Below are positions 26,501 to 34,800 of a stretch of 35,139 bases of DNA, in pieces. The translations under genes and the position numbers were made by a program. This DNA comes from an uncultured Bacteroidia bacterium (GTDB lineage: Bacteria > Bacteroidota > Bacteroidia > Bacteroidales > Prolixibacteraceae), in assembly GCA_903905505.1 (NCBI GenBank), contig CAIVGL010000106.1, forward strand, positions 1 through 35,139, in the 5' to 3' direction. The notes below the pieces were generated by a model. It was not told the DNA's origin and searched no databases. It saw nothing but the letters and a program-made list of their open reading frames with translations. Position 1 is the stretch's first letter. Each line of letters opens with the position of its first letter.

Positions 26501-27196
26501 GTATTTGAGCCCTATCATTAACTGATAAAGAATCATTATAACAAGAGTGAGAAATAGAAACGCATTAAAATCAGAATTCTTATCTGCTTGAAATGATCCA
26601 GCAGAAGGAAGAATAGAGAATAGGAATTTCCCGTCAGGTCGACAAATATTCAACGAATTCGAGTGCTTAAACTTGTCGACAAGACAATTATCCGCAAGCT
26701 TAAAATCAGCATGAATAGAATTCTTAATATATCTATTTTGGTACGGAAATTCTCTTTTAATTAAAATAAAACCATGAACAGTATACTCCTTTACTGTTCG
26801 TGTAAGTTGATAATACCATCCGGAAGGTAAATGCACCAAGCCATTCTGATCCTGACTCAGATTATCTTTGATCGGGAACGCAATTTCAGAAGACGACCAA
26901 AAAATATTTCTTCCCTGGCTAACGACTGCAACATCTAACCCCTTATCCTTCTGAGGGAACAAGCGGAGCAAAGACCAATCTGCTATAGGATTTGAGACTT
27001 GGCTGAGTTGAACAACAACCGAATCTAAAAGTTGATTCAGCGTTTTTTCCTTATCCACAAATACCGAATAAACCCGCTGACTCTCATCCGAATGACTTTT
27101 AAATTTAAAGAAAAGGTCATGAATCAATAATCCCAGGACCACCAGAATGGCCATAAGAAAAACAACACGCCGACTCCAGATCTTTTTAAAATCCAT
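23537..27196 (-). CDS. Very large multi-span membrane sensor histidine kinase
   Basis: A 1219-residue orphan histidine kinase. One membrane helix (about 11-30) is followed by an extracytoplasmic region to about 210. A block of roughly seven or eight hydrophobic helices (211-460) and a second extracytoplasmic region (470-700) follow, then two helices (702-724, 742-764), a cache-like third extracytoplasmic region (765-905), a last helix (912-931) and HAMP (about 934-985). The kinase core has the HisKA box ARQVAHEINNPLTPMK with phospho-acceptor H1007, the N box NLVTNGIQA, G1 DNGIGIP and G2 GMGLGLAI. The NPLTP-type H box resembles NtrY kinases. No receiver domain is fused and no response regulator is nearby. 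Its ATG shares one base with the rlmH stop, so the two are translationally coupled. Confidence 0.88.
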   Translation of the reverse strand: MDFKKIWSRRVVFLMAILVVLGLLIHDLFFKFKSHSDESQRVYSVFVDKEKTLNQLLDSVVVQLSQVSNPIADWSLLRLFPQKDKGLDVAVVSQGRNIFWSSSEIAFPIKDNLSQDQNGLVHLPSGWYYQLTRTVKEYTVHGFILIKREFPYQNRYIKNSIHADFKLADNCLVDKFKHSNSLNICRPDGKFLFSILPSAGSFQADKNSDFNAFLFLTLVIMILYQLMIGLKYNANLSKLLKVGLMLLTTSVIFLFVNEFKLPNLLFQTKLFQPQSFAYNTWLSSFGDYLLASILMFFLAYSIWSFRGVIHHSWKVIVNVLSFAFVAIYFSLTALLLKILVLNSTITFEFFHDLNFSPLNFYAFFALSLQLIGFFLLAWSLKVEFYIKGHKIQFVLSIIVAALLAGLLVSHFLNPISWSVFLFYGLVFIVICRFEQEHIRSFKYTFLMLGSLILATYINLYTQALVHVKSERMLEVQAVKLSSERDSGAEIFLTELDSKLRLDTNIRSNLAPPYKKLESYLQNTYFTGFWRNYNLQVTVCSSGDSVLVIDEKRSYPCFDFFNKLIETKGIQVTGSTFYFMDRINGRISYLGQTQFNNLKNIPVHVILELTSKVIPEGKGYPELLLDEHASRENYSADFSYAKYFDGTLVDRGGDYQYSLKFSEHMPIHQEYMHYSKNNYHHCVYQRDGNNFIVASYPEMNSFHLLSVITYLFLLFFFVGSLIILITSRSLNIQKNRFDLREKIQLTLLFSLLGILIVIGLSLILYNSNTLLRSVRESLNEKLVSISSEVTIRIGQENELNPQMRDYMNDQLIVLSDIIRADINLYDVHGSLFATSRSEIYDRGLMSRHIDPVAFRALLVEQKTLFHQDESLGEMNFFSAYSPVYNQNNRLVGYLNLPYFMGQDEFKKQASDFIVAFSNLYIVLVMISLLIALVISRKLTAPLLQIENNLKGIELGKTNAKIEYSGEDEIGRLAKEYNKKVDELAESAELLARSERESAWQEMARQVAHEINNPLTPMKLSIQYLQRLKIQESADFEAYFSQVSKTLVEQIDALSLIASAFSDFAKMPGFNVELIDLKQRVREIIPLFKQANGIAVTLDILSESAIQVIADKDQLGRALINLVTNGIQAIPQDRTGRIHVELNRDNDWAFITITDNGIGIPEELKDKLFEPSFTTKSSGMGLGLAIVKKIVENANGEIWFTSIPDVETVFYLKFPLAAEAQ

Positions 27197-27669
27197 TACT
27201 CGTGATGATAAGGTTCATTTTTGATAATAGTCATGGCCCGATAAAGCTGTTCCACAAAGATTAACCGAACCATTTGATGTGAAAAGGTTAATTTCGATAA
27301 CGAAACAAGGTTATTGGCTCTATCATAGACCGACTTTGAAAATCCGTAAGGACCGCCGACAACGAAAATAAGTTGTCGCATTCCTGCGACCATCTTCTTC
27401 TCCATCCATTTTGAAAATTCAATCGACGAAAGCTCACTGCCTCTCTCATCCAGCAAGACAAGAAAATCGCCCGTTGACACGTGATTGAGGATCAATTGCC
27501 CTTCTTTCTCTTTTTGATTCTCCAACGATAGCGAACTGCGATTCTTTAAATCTGGGATCACTTTCGACTCAAAGGGGATATAAAAAGAGAGTCTTTTAAC
27601 ATAGTCAGCAATACCCTCTTTGATATACTTCTGATCTGTCTCACCGATGGTTAGTAATAGTGTCTTCAC
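27196..27669 (-). CDS. rlmH: 23S rRNA (pseudouridine1915-N3)-methyltransferase RlmH
   Basis: A 157-residue SPOUT-class methyltransferase acting on pseudouridine 1915 in helix 69 of 23S rRNA of the assembled ribosome. The SAM-binding trefoil knot is visible as FVVGGPYGFS (102-111), LSKLTFSHQMVRL and the C-terminal YRAMTIIKNEPYHH. Length equals the E. coli enzyme within two residues. The start is GTG at 27669, giving MKTLLLTIG directly at the first strand. Its stop overlaps the start of the sensor kinase by one base, and the DUF4783 gene is divergent. Confidence 0.96.
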   Translation of the reverse strand: MKTLLLTIGETDQKYIKEGIADYVKRLSFYIPFESKVIPDLKNRSSLSLENQKEKEGQLILNHVSTGDFLVLLDERGSELSSIEFSKWMEKKMVAGMRQLIFVVGGPYGFSKSVYDRANNLVSLSKLTFSHQMVRLIFVEQLYRAMTIIKNEPYHHE

Positions 27670-27842
27670 AATTACAATATTAAGTTAGATTAAATTGGCA
27701 TCCAATTTTTTGATTCATTTTTTTAGGCAAAGGCTTATTAAACAATAAAACTGTATCTTTATAATCGTTTAATATTGGTTTAGAAATTCGCGTTTAAGGA
27801 TAGTGCGATTTTTGTTGACAACTAGTACTTAATTAATTAAAG

Positions 27843-28232
27843 ATGAAAAAACAATTAGGATCGCTTTTATTTCTTGTCGCTTGGCTGGTCATCTTACCCG
27901 TTTTTGCTTTTGGGCAGATTCCACAACCGCTTATTTCTGGATTAAAAAGCGGAGATGCTAAAGTTATAGCGGCGCATTTCAATGAGAATATCGAACTCGC
28001 TATACTCGACCAGGAAACAGTATGCTCGAAAGCACAAGGGGAGCAGATACTTGCCGATTTTCTCAAGCAACACAGAACACTAAATTTTGAAATTTCACAC
28101 CAAGGAGGCAATGAGTCATCCTATGCCATTGGGAAAATGACAACCTCTAATGGAAATTTCAGAATCTATTTTTTAATTAAATCCAAAGAAGAGAAGTCTC
28201 TGATTGTTCAATTGAGAATCGACAAGGACTAA
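27843..28232 (+). CDS. DUF4783-type exported protein
   Basis: A 129-residue protein with a signal peptide (hydrophobic LLFLVAWLVILPVFAFG, cleavage near FGQ). The mature part has the small NTF2-like alpha/beta pattern: PLISGLKSGDAKVIAAHFNENIELAI, a helix ILADFLKQHR, and closing strands NFRIYFLIKS and KSLIVQLRID. It matches what I know of DUF4783, a Bacteroidota family often next to rlmH and nadC. No catalytic residues stand out; function is unknown. It is divergent from rlmH and is followed after 22 bp by the YihY gene. Confidence 0.8.
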   Translation: MKKQLGSLLFLVAWLVILPVFAFGQIPQPLISGLKSGDAKVIAAHFNENIELAILDQETVCSKAQGEQILADFLKQHRTLNFEISHQGGNESSYAIGKMTTSNGNFRIYFLIKSKEEKSLIVQLRIDKD

Positions 28233-28254
28233 TCGCAAACCGAAAATTTTTTTA

Positions 28255-29217
28255 ATGTCAATCTGGCCAACAATAAAACAGTTCTTTTTAAATCGCCTTG
28301 AACGTACGAGTCAAAAAGCTAAATCAATCAGACTCCCATTCTTCGATGGGATGCCACTATATGACGTAGGTCTATTTTTTTGGAAGTCGATTGTCGACGG
28401 AGCCATTTCGACAAGGGCATCTGCGGTTGCATTTAATTTCATGCTGGCTATTTTTCCTGCCATTATCTTTGTCTTTACCTTAATCCCCTATATTCCAATT
28501 GCGCATTTCCAAACTCAGCTTTTAAATTTACTACAGAGCATCATGCCGCACAATGCCTATGTTGCCATCCAAGGAACTATTCAGAATATTGTAACACAAC
28601 CCCGAGGAGGTCTGCTTTCATTTGGGTTCTTTGCCGCCTTCTTCTTCTCAACAAATGGGATAGTTTCTGTCATTACAGCCTTCAACGGAAGTATACACAC
28701 CATTGAATCTAGAAGCTGGATCAATCAGCGACTGGTTGCATTGGTTTTAGCTGTTATCCTAACCACACTAACAACCTTAAGTATTGCTATGATTACCCTA
28801 AGCCAAACATTTATGAAATTCATGGTAAAGAGTGGATTACTCCATTCTAATATCACGTATTACCTATTACTTGGCGGAAAATGGATTGTCATATGCGCCT
28901 TATTCTTTTTCAGTTATGCCTTTCTGTTTTACCTTGCTCCAGCGCGCAAAACAAAATTCCGATTTATCTCAGCAGGGGGTACATTAGCAACGATACTCAC
29001 CATTATCACCACCATTGGATTTTCGTATTACATCAATAATTTCGGAAAATACAATACGCTCTATGGCTCCATTGGGACACTCGTTGTGGTGATGCTTTCC
29101 GCCTATTTCAATGCCCTAAACTTACTTGTTGGCTTTGAACTAAATGTGAGTATCTGGCGCGCCCGAAAAATGGATGTAGGCTCAAAAGCAGAAAGCCCGC
29201 TCCAGCATATTAACTAG
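28255..29217 (+). CDS. YihY/BrkB family inner-membrane protein
   Basis: A 320-residue polytopic membrane protein. After a soluble N-terminus (about 1-45), a conserved stretch RASAVAFNFMLAIFPAIIFVFT starts the YihY/virulence-factor BrkB domain. About six hydrophobic helices follow, with GLLSFGFFAAFFFSTNGI and YNTLYGSIGTLVVVMLSAYFNALNLLVGFELN as further family landmarks. The family was once called ribonuclease BN in error; its real function is not known. It lies 22 bp after the DUF4783 gene and ends in a hairpin shared with the convergent OmpA-type gene. Confidence 0.92.
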   Translation: MSIWPTIKQFFLNRLERTSQKAKSIRLPFFDGMPLYDVGLFFWKSIVDGAISTRASAVAFNFMLAIFPAIIFVFTLIPYIPIAHFQTQLLNLLQSIMPHNAYVAIQGTIQNIVTQPRGGLLSFGFFAAFFFSTNGIVSVITAFNGSIHTIESRSWINQRLVALVLAVILTTLTTLSIAMITLSQTFMKFMVKSGLLHSNITYYLLLGGKWIVICALFFFSYAFLFYLAPARKTKFRFISAGGTLATILTIITTIGFSYYINNFGKYNTLYGSIGTLVVVMLSAYFNALNLLVGFELNVSIWRARKMDVGSKAESPLQHIN

Positions 29218-29230
29218 ATTGGGCTTTCTG
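29189..29230. terminator. Hairpin terminator overlapping the YihY stop codon
   Basis: CAGAAAGCCC (29189-29198) pairs perfectly with GGGCTTTCTG (29221-29230) around a 22-nt loop. The left arm and the loop include the last YihY codons and stop. There is no strong T run on the plus strand; on the minus strand a T-rich CTTTT follows, suiting the end of the OmpA-type gene (ends 29251). Confidence 0.5.
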
Positions 29231-29250
29231 AATCTATGAACACAAAATTC

Positions 29251-30861
29251 CTAATGGATCATTGAGAAATCACCTTTCACTTGTTTTACAGGCTCTGCCT
29301 TTATGAATCCAGGGATAATAATCTCTGTTCTTCTGTTCTCCCGATGTTCCATTGGTGTCAACCTACCCTTTACAGAACTCTTATGGATCAAGCTTGCCTT
29401 CCCATATCCTTGCGCGGTAATCCGCGATTTATGAATCCCTTTTGAGACAAGATAGTTAACAACCGACTCTGCCCGTCTCTTGGATAACCGAATATTATAA
29501 GGGACGTCACCCCGCTCATCGGTATGAGAAGCTAATTCAACCTTCATCGTTGGATTTTCCTTCATCAAAACCACCAAGCGATCAAGTTCTGCAGCTGCCT
29601 CCGGAAGGATATTCCACTTGTCGAAATCGTAATAGACATTGCGTAAGGTCACCTCTTTTTTCTCCCCCTGAGATAAAAATATCGTATCCCTTGGAAACAA
29701 CCCATTTTTTGGTGTCCCCATATAAACGATTTTATGATTGTCTTGGTACCCAGAAGCCGATGCATGAACATCGCAAACAGCCCCTTTTTTAAATTTCATA
29801 GAGACTATGCCATCAGAACCCGTGTTATTCTTTTTAAGGTTACAAAGATCAACGGTTGCATCTGGAATGGGATACTTGGAAACTAGATCCAAAATCAAGA
29901 TATCCTTTAAGTAATCAAGATTCTTATTAAATGTAAATCGGTAGATGTCATCGCTCCCAGCACCTGGACGATCGGAGGTCATATAACCATATTCGAACTG
30001 GTCAGATAAACACATACTGAAATCATCATTCGCACTATTAATTGGCGTAGGGAAAGGGACAACCTTACTATTACGATCCCCTAGGTTTTTATAAAACAGA
30101 TCAAGCCCACCCATACTTCCATGAGCGGTCGAGGCAAAAATCATAAAACGTTCTGAAAAACCATCGCCTGTGATAAAAGGAAATTCTTCTTTTCCTGCGG
30201 TATTCACCTCTGCCCCTAAATTAACTGGATCAGACCATTGTCCGTTTTTACGAACGGAATAATATAAGTCAGTCGCACCATAGCCACCTGGCATATCGCT
30301 TGCAAAGTATAAGGTATCCCCCGTCACATTGATTGCCGGATGACCGACTGAGTAATTTGCATTATTATACGGAAATTCGGAGGCTGTTTCCCAAGAGTTC
30401 CCAATCTGCTTAGCCACGAGTATCCGCAGCTTAATCCCCTCGTTTCGAAACGCTTTATACTTAACGGCGGGATCGACATAATTCGATTGAGTATAAAATA
30501 ATTCCCCTCTCTTAGGGCACCACGAGATTGGCCCTTCATGAAACCTTGTTTCTGCCTCTGAAATAAGTACTCGCGAGGAGATTGTCATACCAGAAGAGTC
30601 AGTCTTAACCTTGAAAAGATCATAGAACGGGATCTCTTTTGACTTAGCGGCTGACTTACCTGGGATCACATCCTTAAAAGAGGTAAAATAGAGATCCTCA
30701 CCAATGATAGCTGGACCAAAATCACTCCAGACTTTGTTTGTAGAGAGTTCAGAAATTTTGGTGGACGACAGATCAAAAATATCTGTTTGTTTCTCGGGCT
30801 GAGCCTGAATGAAATGAACAAACAAGCTCATTAAAGATATGGTAACTAGGAGTTGTTTCAT
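29251..30861 (-). CDS. PD40 repeat / OmpA-domain periplasmic protein (PorE-like)
   Basis: A 536-residue exported protein with a signal peptide of about 20 residues. Residues about 30-320 carry WD40-like PD40 beta-propeller repeats (GDTLYFASDMPGGYGATDLYY, RFMIFASTAHGSMGGLDLFYK, YGYMTSDRPGAGSDDIYRF). About 325-395 is a carboxypeptidase-regulatory-like sandwich. The C-terminus is an OmpA/Pal peptidoglycan-binding domain: VYYDFDKWNILPEAAAELDRL and ASHTDERGDVPYNIRLSKRRAESV. The domain order resembles PorE of type IX secretion but lacks the N-terminal TPR and obvious lipobox. It lies 26 bp downstream of the PorP/SprF gene, so it is probably the cell-wall-anchored periplasmic partner of the adhesin system upstream. 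Confidence 0.87.
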   Translation of the reverse strand: MKQLLVTISLMSLFVHFIQAQPEKQTDIFDLSSTKISELSTNKVWSDFGPAIIGEDLYFTSFKDVIPGKSAAKSKEIPFYDLFKVKTDSSGMTISSRVLISEAETRFHEGPISWCPKRGELFYTQSNYVDPAVKYKAFRNEGIKLRILVAKQIGNSWETASEFPYNNANYSVGHPAINVTGDTLYFASDMPGGYGATDLYYSVRKNGQWSDPVNLGAEVNTAGKEEFPFITGDGFSERFMIFASTAHGSMGGLDLFYKNLGDRNSKVVPFPTPINSANDDFSMCLSDQFEYGYMTSDRPGAGSDDIYRFTFNKNLDYLKDILILDLVSKYPIPDATVDLCNLKKNNTGSDGIVSMKFKKGAVCDVHASASGYQDNHKIVYMGTPKNGLFPRDTIFLSQGEKKEVTLRNVYYDFDKWNILPEAAAELDRLVVLMKENPTMKVELASHTDERGDVPYNIRLSKRRAESVVNYLVSKGIHKSRITAQGYGKASLIHKSSVKGRLTPMEHRENRRTEIIIPGFIKAEPVKQVKGDFSMIH

Positions 30862-30887
30862 GAGTATTTTGAATTAAGATTTAGATT

Positions 30888-31829
30888 TTAGAAATATCGT
30901 GGAGAGGTGTATTCCTTCTTGATAAAGGCAATTTCATACGACAGCATCAATTCATGCACTCCATTGTGATAATTTTTCAAGTCAGTCGTGGTAAAATCGA
31001 TCGCGTAACCAATCCGCAATCGATTATTTATGATCCACTGAGCCACAACACCTACCGCATCACCCGATCGATAAACTCCTCCAAGCCAAAATTTCTCAGC
31101 CATTAAAAAGTTCGCAGATAGATCGTACTGAAATGGACTTCCCACGGCCGCTTTTGTCATAAAGGTTGGCTTGAACTTCAAGTTATCAGAGACGTTAAAG
31201 ACTACGCCTCCTAAAAGATAATACTCTCTAGCCTCCGACATCCTAGACGAATAACCTGAATTCTCATTGATCTTTGTCTCAAAGAGCTTAGGTAGGGATA
31301 AACTCAAGTAATACTTTGAGGAGGACAAGAACAATCCCGTTCCAATATTTGGCATAAACTTACTCGTAATCGCATTTTGCAAGACTGGATCTGCTTGTCC
31401 ATCAGGAAATGGCTGCAAGGTGGGCAGATTATTGTTGTAATTGGTAAACCCAGCTTTTAAGCCAAAGCGTAATGAAGTAGCTTCATCAATCGAAATTCGA
31501 TACGAATAGCTGGCTCCCAACATAACCCTTCGCTCAGAGCCCAGTTTATCAATCACCATATCTAATCCAACTCCAACATTCTGATTCAATATTGGCGTCT
31601 GAAAAGAAAAAGATTGTGTGGTGGGATGACCTGTTATTCCAAGCCATTGTTCTCGATCCAGGGCAACAAAACCCATCGTCTGCCAACTTCCAACGTAAGC
31701 AGGATTCACCGTTTGCATATTAAAAATATACTGCGAATAGATTGGGTCCTGTTGGCCAAAGACAACCATTGGTCCGCTTAGGCTGAGCAATATGATGATT
31801 GCTGTTCTTATTTCATTCAGGATTTTCAT
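30888..31829 (-). CDS. PorP/SprF family type IX secretion outer-membrane protein
   Basis: A 313-residue outer-membrane beta-barrel of the PorP/SprF family. The chosen ATG at 31829 starts a clean signal peptide (basic MKILNEIR, hydrophobic core, cleavage near VFGQ). The frame stays open to 31910 but the added 27 residues look non-signal and overlap the adhesin gene. The mature start QQDPIYSQYIFNMQTVNPAYVGSW is the family hallmark, followed by LDREQWLGITGHPTTQSFSFQTP and repeated amphipathic strands. SprF proteins are needed to export or anchor their cognate type B T9SS substrates such as SprB, and usually sit beside them, as here. The upstream gene is such a substrate. Confidence 0.93.
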   Translation of the reverse strand: MKILNEIRTAIIILLSLSGPMVVFGQQDPIYSQYIFNMQTVNPAYVGSWQTMGFVALDREQWLGITGHPTTQSFSFQTPILNQNVGVGLDMVIDKLGSERRVMLGASYSYRISIDEATSLRFGLKAGFTNYNNNLPTLQPFPDGQADPVLQNAITSKFMPNIGTGLFLSSSKYYLSLSLPKLFETKINENSGYSSRMSEAREYYLLGGVVFNVSDNLKFKPTFMTKAAVGSPFQYDLSANFLMAEKFWLGGVYRSGDAVGVVAQWIINNRLRIGYAIDFTTTDLKNYHNGVHELMLSYEIAFIKKEYTSPRYF

Positions 31830-31890
31830 AATGATCGTTTTTTTAGGATGTTTTAGATATTTTGTTTTCATTTTACTTATACAATTTAAA

Positions 31891-34800
31891 CTATCGACCA
31901 AGGAATACAAAGCCTGTACGAACTGTACCTATGCCTAACTTCAGAATGTAGTAATAGGTACCAGATGGCAATTCACTGCCCATGAAATTCAAGCTATTTT
32001 CAGAACGACCATTCCAGAAAGCTTTCTCTTTACTTCCCCAGAAATCAAGATTGCCATAATGATCACGTTTGAATACCAAATTCCCATTTCGATTAAAAAT
32101 CTGAACTTCGGCATTTGCATAATTATACAAACAGCTAATCTCAAAGTAATCGTGTATACCATCTGCATTTGGAGTAAAGACATTCGGGATGACAAGTACA
32201 CAAGTCTGATCTTCCGATAACACAACCTGCAAGTCAACGACCGCTATAATTGTAGCTGTGCAACCATACTTATCCGTCACAACAACCTGGTACGTTCCAC
32301 CAACTAAATCGGTCAAATCTTCTGTAGTTGCCGCAAAGCTATTCGGTCCTGTCCAAACAAATGAATAAGGCTGAGTACCTCCAACGACTAACAGATCAAC
32401 CGATCCAGGCGTTTGTCCAAGTATTGTCGTTCCATCGATACTCATCGTATGGATCGCAGCCACTGTTGAAACGCTAAGACCTATTGGAGCTAAAGACTCA
32501 TCTACAGTGACAGAAGCTGATGCATTAAGTCCAGTATTATCTACAACGCTAACCGTATAGAAGCCGCCAGAAACACCCGTTAAATTTTGTACGGTTGACG
32601 TAAAACCATTCGGACCGGTCCAAGCAAAACTGTAAGGAGCTGTCCCACATGTAACTACCAAGTTAATTGTTCCATCCTTGCTTCCATTGCAAGTTGTAGC
32701 TGTAGAAGCGAGCTCAAGATGAATTGGATAGGCATCGATGGTTACAACAGTTGAAAGTGCGGATAGACATCCAACGCTATTGATTACTGTAAATTGGTGC
32801 GCACCAGGCAACAATCCAGAAACGACGGTAGTGGTTGTACTGCCAGTTAGGTTGCCTGGATTGATGGTCCATGCTCCTTCTGGAAGCCCTTCTAGGGTGA
32901 CAGTTCCTGTAGCGATTTCACACGATGGCTGATTAATCACAGTGATCATTGGAGCAGTAGGGGTGAATGGCTGAGGAAGAATAACGACATCCGCGCTCGG
33001 CATAGAGACACAACCTCGACTATTGGTCAGGGTGTAATTATGAGTACCCGTTTCTAATCCTGTGATTGTCGTTTCAGCAGTGGTACCAGAGAAGCCTCCC
33101 GGATTAATGGTCCAGCCCGATTGTGGCAAACCACTAAAGGTTACACTTCCTGAAGCTACCAAACAAGTTGGCTGGGCTATACTTTTGACCACTGGGACAT
33201 CAGGAGAGTCAGGCTGAGGCCGTATAACAACGTCGACTGAGCTCTTAGAAAGGCACCCTTGATTGGTGGTATAGCTAAAATTATAGGTCCCAACAGCTAA
33301 CTCAGTAATTGTATTTGAAGTGGTAGAGCCGTTGATTGATACAGGATTAATGACATAGCTACCTTCAGGTAATCCACTTAACGTAACACTTCCAGTTGGA
33401 ATCAAACAAGTAGGTTGAATAATCTCACCAACGATTGGAGCTTCTGGTATTTCAGGCTCTGCAATTATGAGTGCTTCATTCAAGCTAAAGATACAGCTTG
33501 GGAAAGTGGCATCTCTCATTTGAACGACATACACTGCTGGAGCAAGAGCCGTAAAATAGCTTGTTGTCGACCAGGTAGTTCCTCCATTGATTGTGTACTC
33601 ATAGCTGCCATAGCCACCAATTGGACTAATGATGCTGATGGTTCCATCCATTGCTCCCTTGCAGGAGATCTGGTTTGAAATCAAGGTTGCGTTGAGCGCT
33701 AAAGTTGGCTCGATGATCGATTCTTGGCCGGTCACGACACACCCTTGAGAATTGGTCATTGACCAGGTATAACTATTTGGTGCAAGCCCTGTAAAGGTGT
33801 ATGGTTCGGGCTGCGGACCTCCTAAATGACTGCCTGGAGATAAACTATAGGTATAGTTCCCTGCGCCAGAAGTTGGGGTTACAGTAATCGAGCCATCAGA
33901 AGAACCTTTGCACGACACATTGACTATAGAGGTTGTCGCAGTTGGCATTGGGGAAATTGTTAGAATCAGGTTTAAACCCTCACTCTGACATCCCGTAATG
34001 CTATTTTTAACGATCAACACGAAATCATATGATCCGGCCAAGGCATCTGGAGGTATGATCACCTGAATTGGCCCTTCAGGGAATGTTGTAAATTCAACAT
34101 TCACAAATCCTTGTGTTAAGGCCGATTCACTGAAGGTGATGGAATATTGGTTTGGACTTCCAATTTCACCTAGATATGCCGATTCTCCTAGACTTTCAAT
34201 TTGGGTGATGGCATATTGGATTGGACTTTCAATTCCACTCCCTTGATAAATATCTACAGAGGTTGTTCCTTTGCAGACAGTAAACTGATTAGACTCTAAA
34301 TAGATGGATGGAATAGGATTTACCGTTGCCACAACAGCTGTTCGTTCAGTTGTCGTACAATCCTCGTTGGTAGCATCCACATAATAGGTGGTTGTAACCG
34401 ATAAACTTGGTGTGATAAAACTAATTCCAGTACCCAAAGATTCACCGCCGACAGAAGCAGCATACCAGTTAATCGCACCCGCAGAAGCATAAGCCCCTAA
34501 GGTTAAGGTGCCTGGACCACATCGATCAGCAGGAGTCGTTTCCGTAATTGTTGGGACAGTCTTAACAACAACAGTGGTGGTAGCAGTATCCAAACAGCCA
34601 AAGCTATTGGTTACGATGAGTCGGTATTCTCCGGCCATAGCTGATGTAGCATCCGTAGATACTATTGGGCTTTGCATTGAAGACATAAACTCATTAGGTC
34701 CACTCCATGCATAACTAGTCAATTCAGAAGGACCACCCGTTAAATTAAGAGTTGTGCCTGCACAAATTGGACTATTACTGGTTGCGGTGGCGATAGGTAA

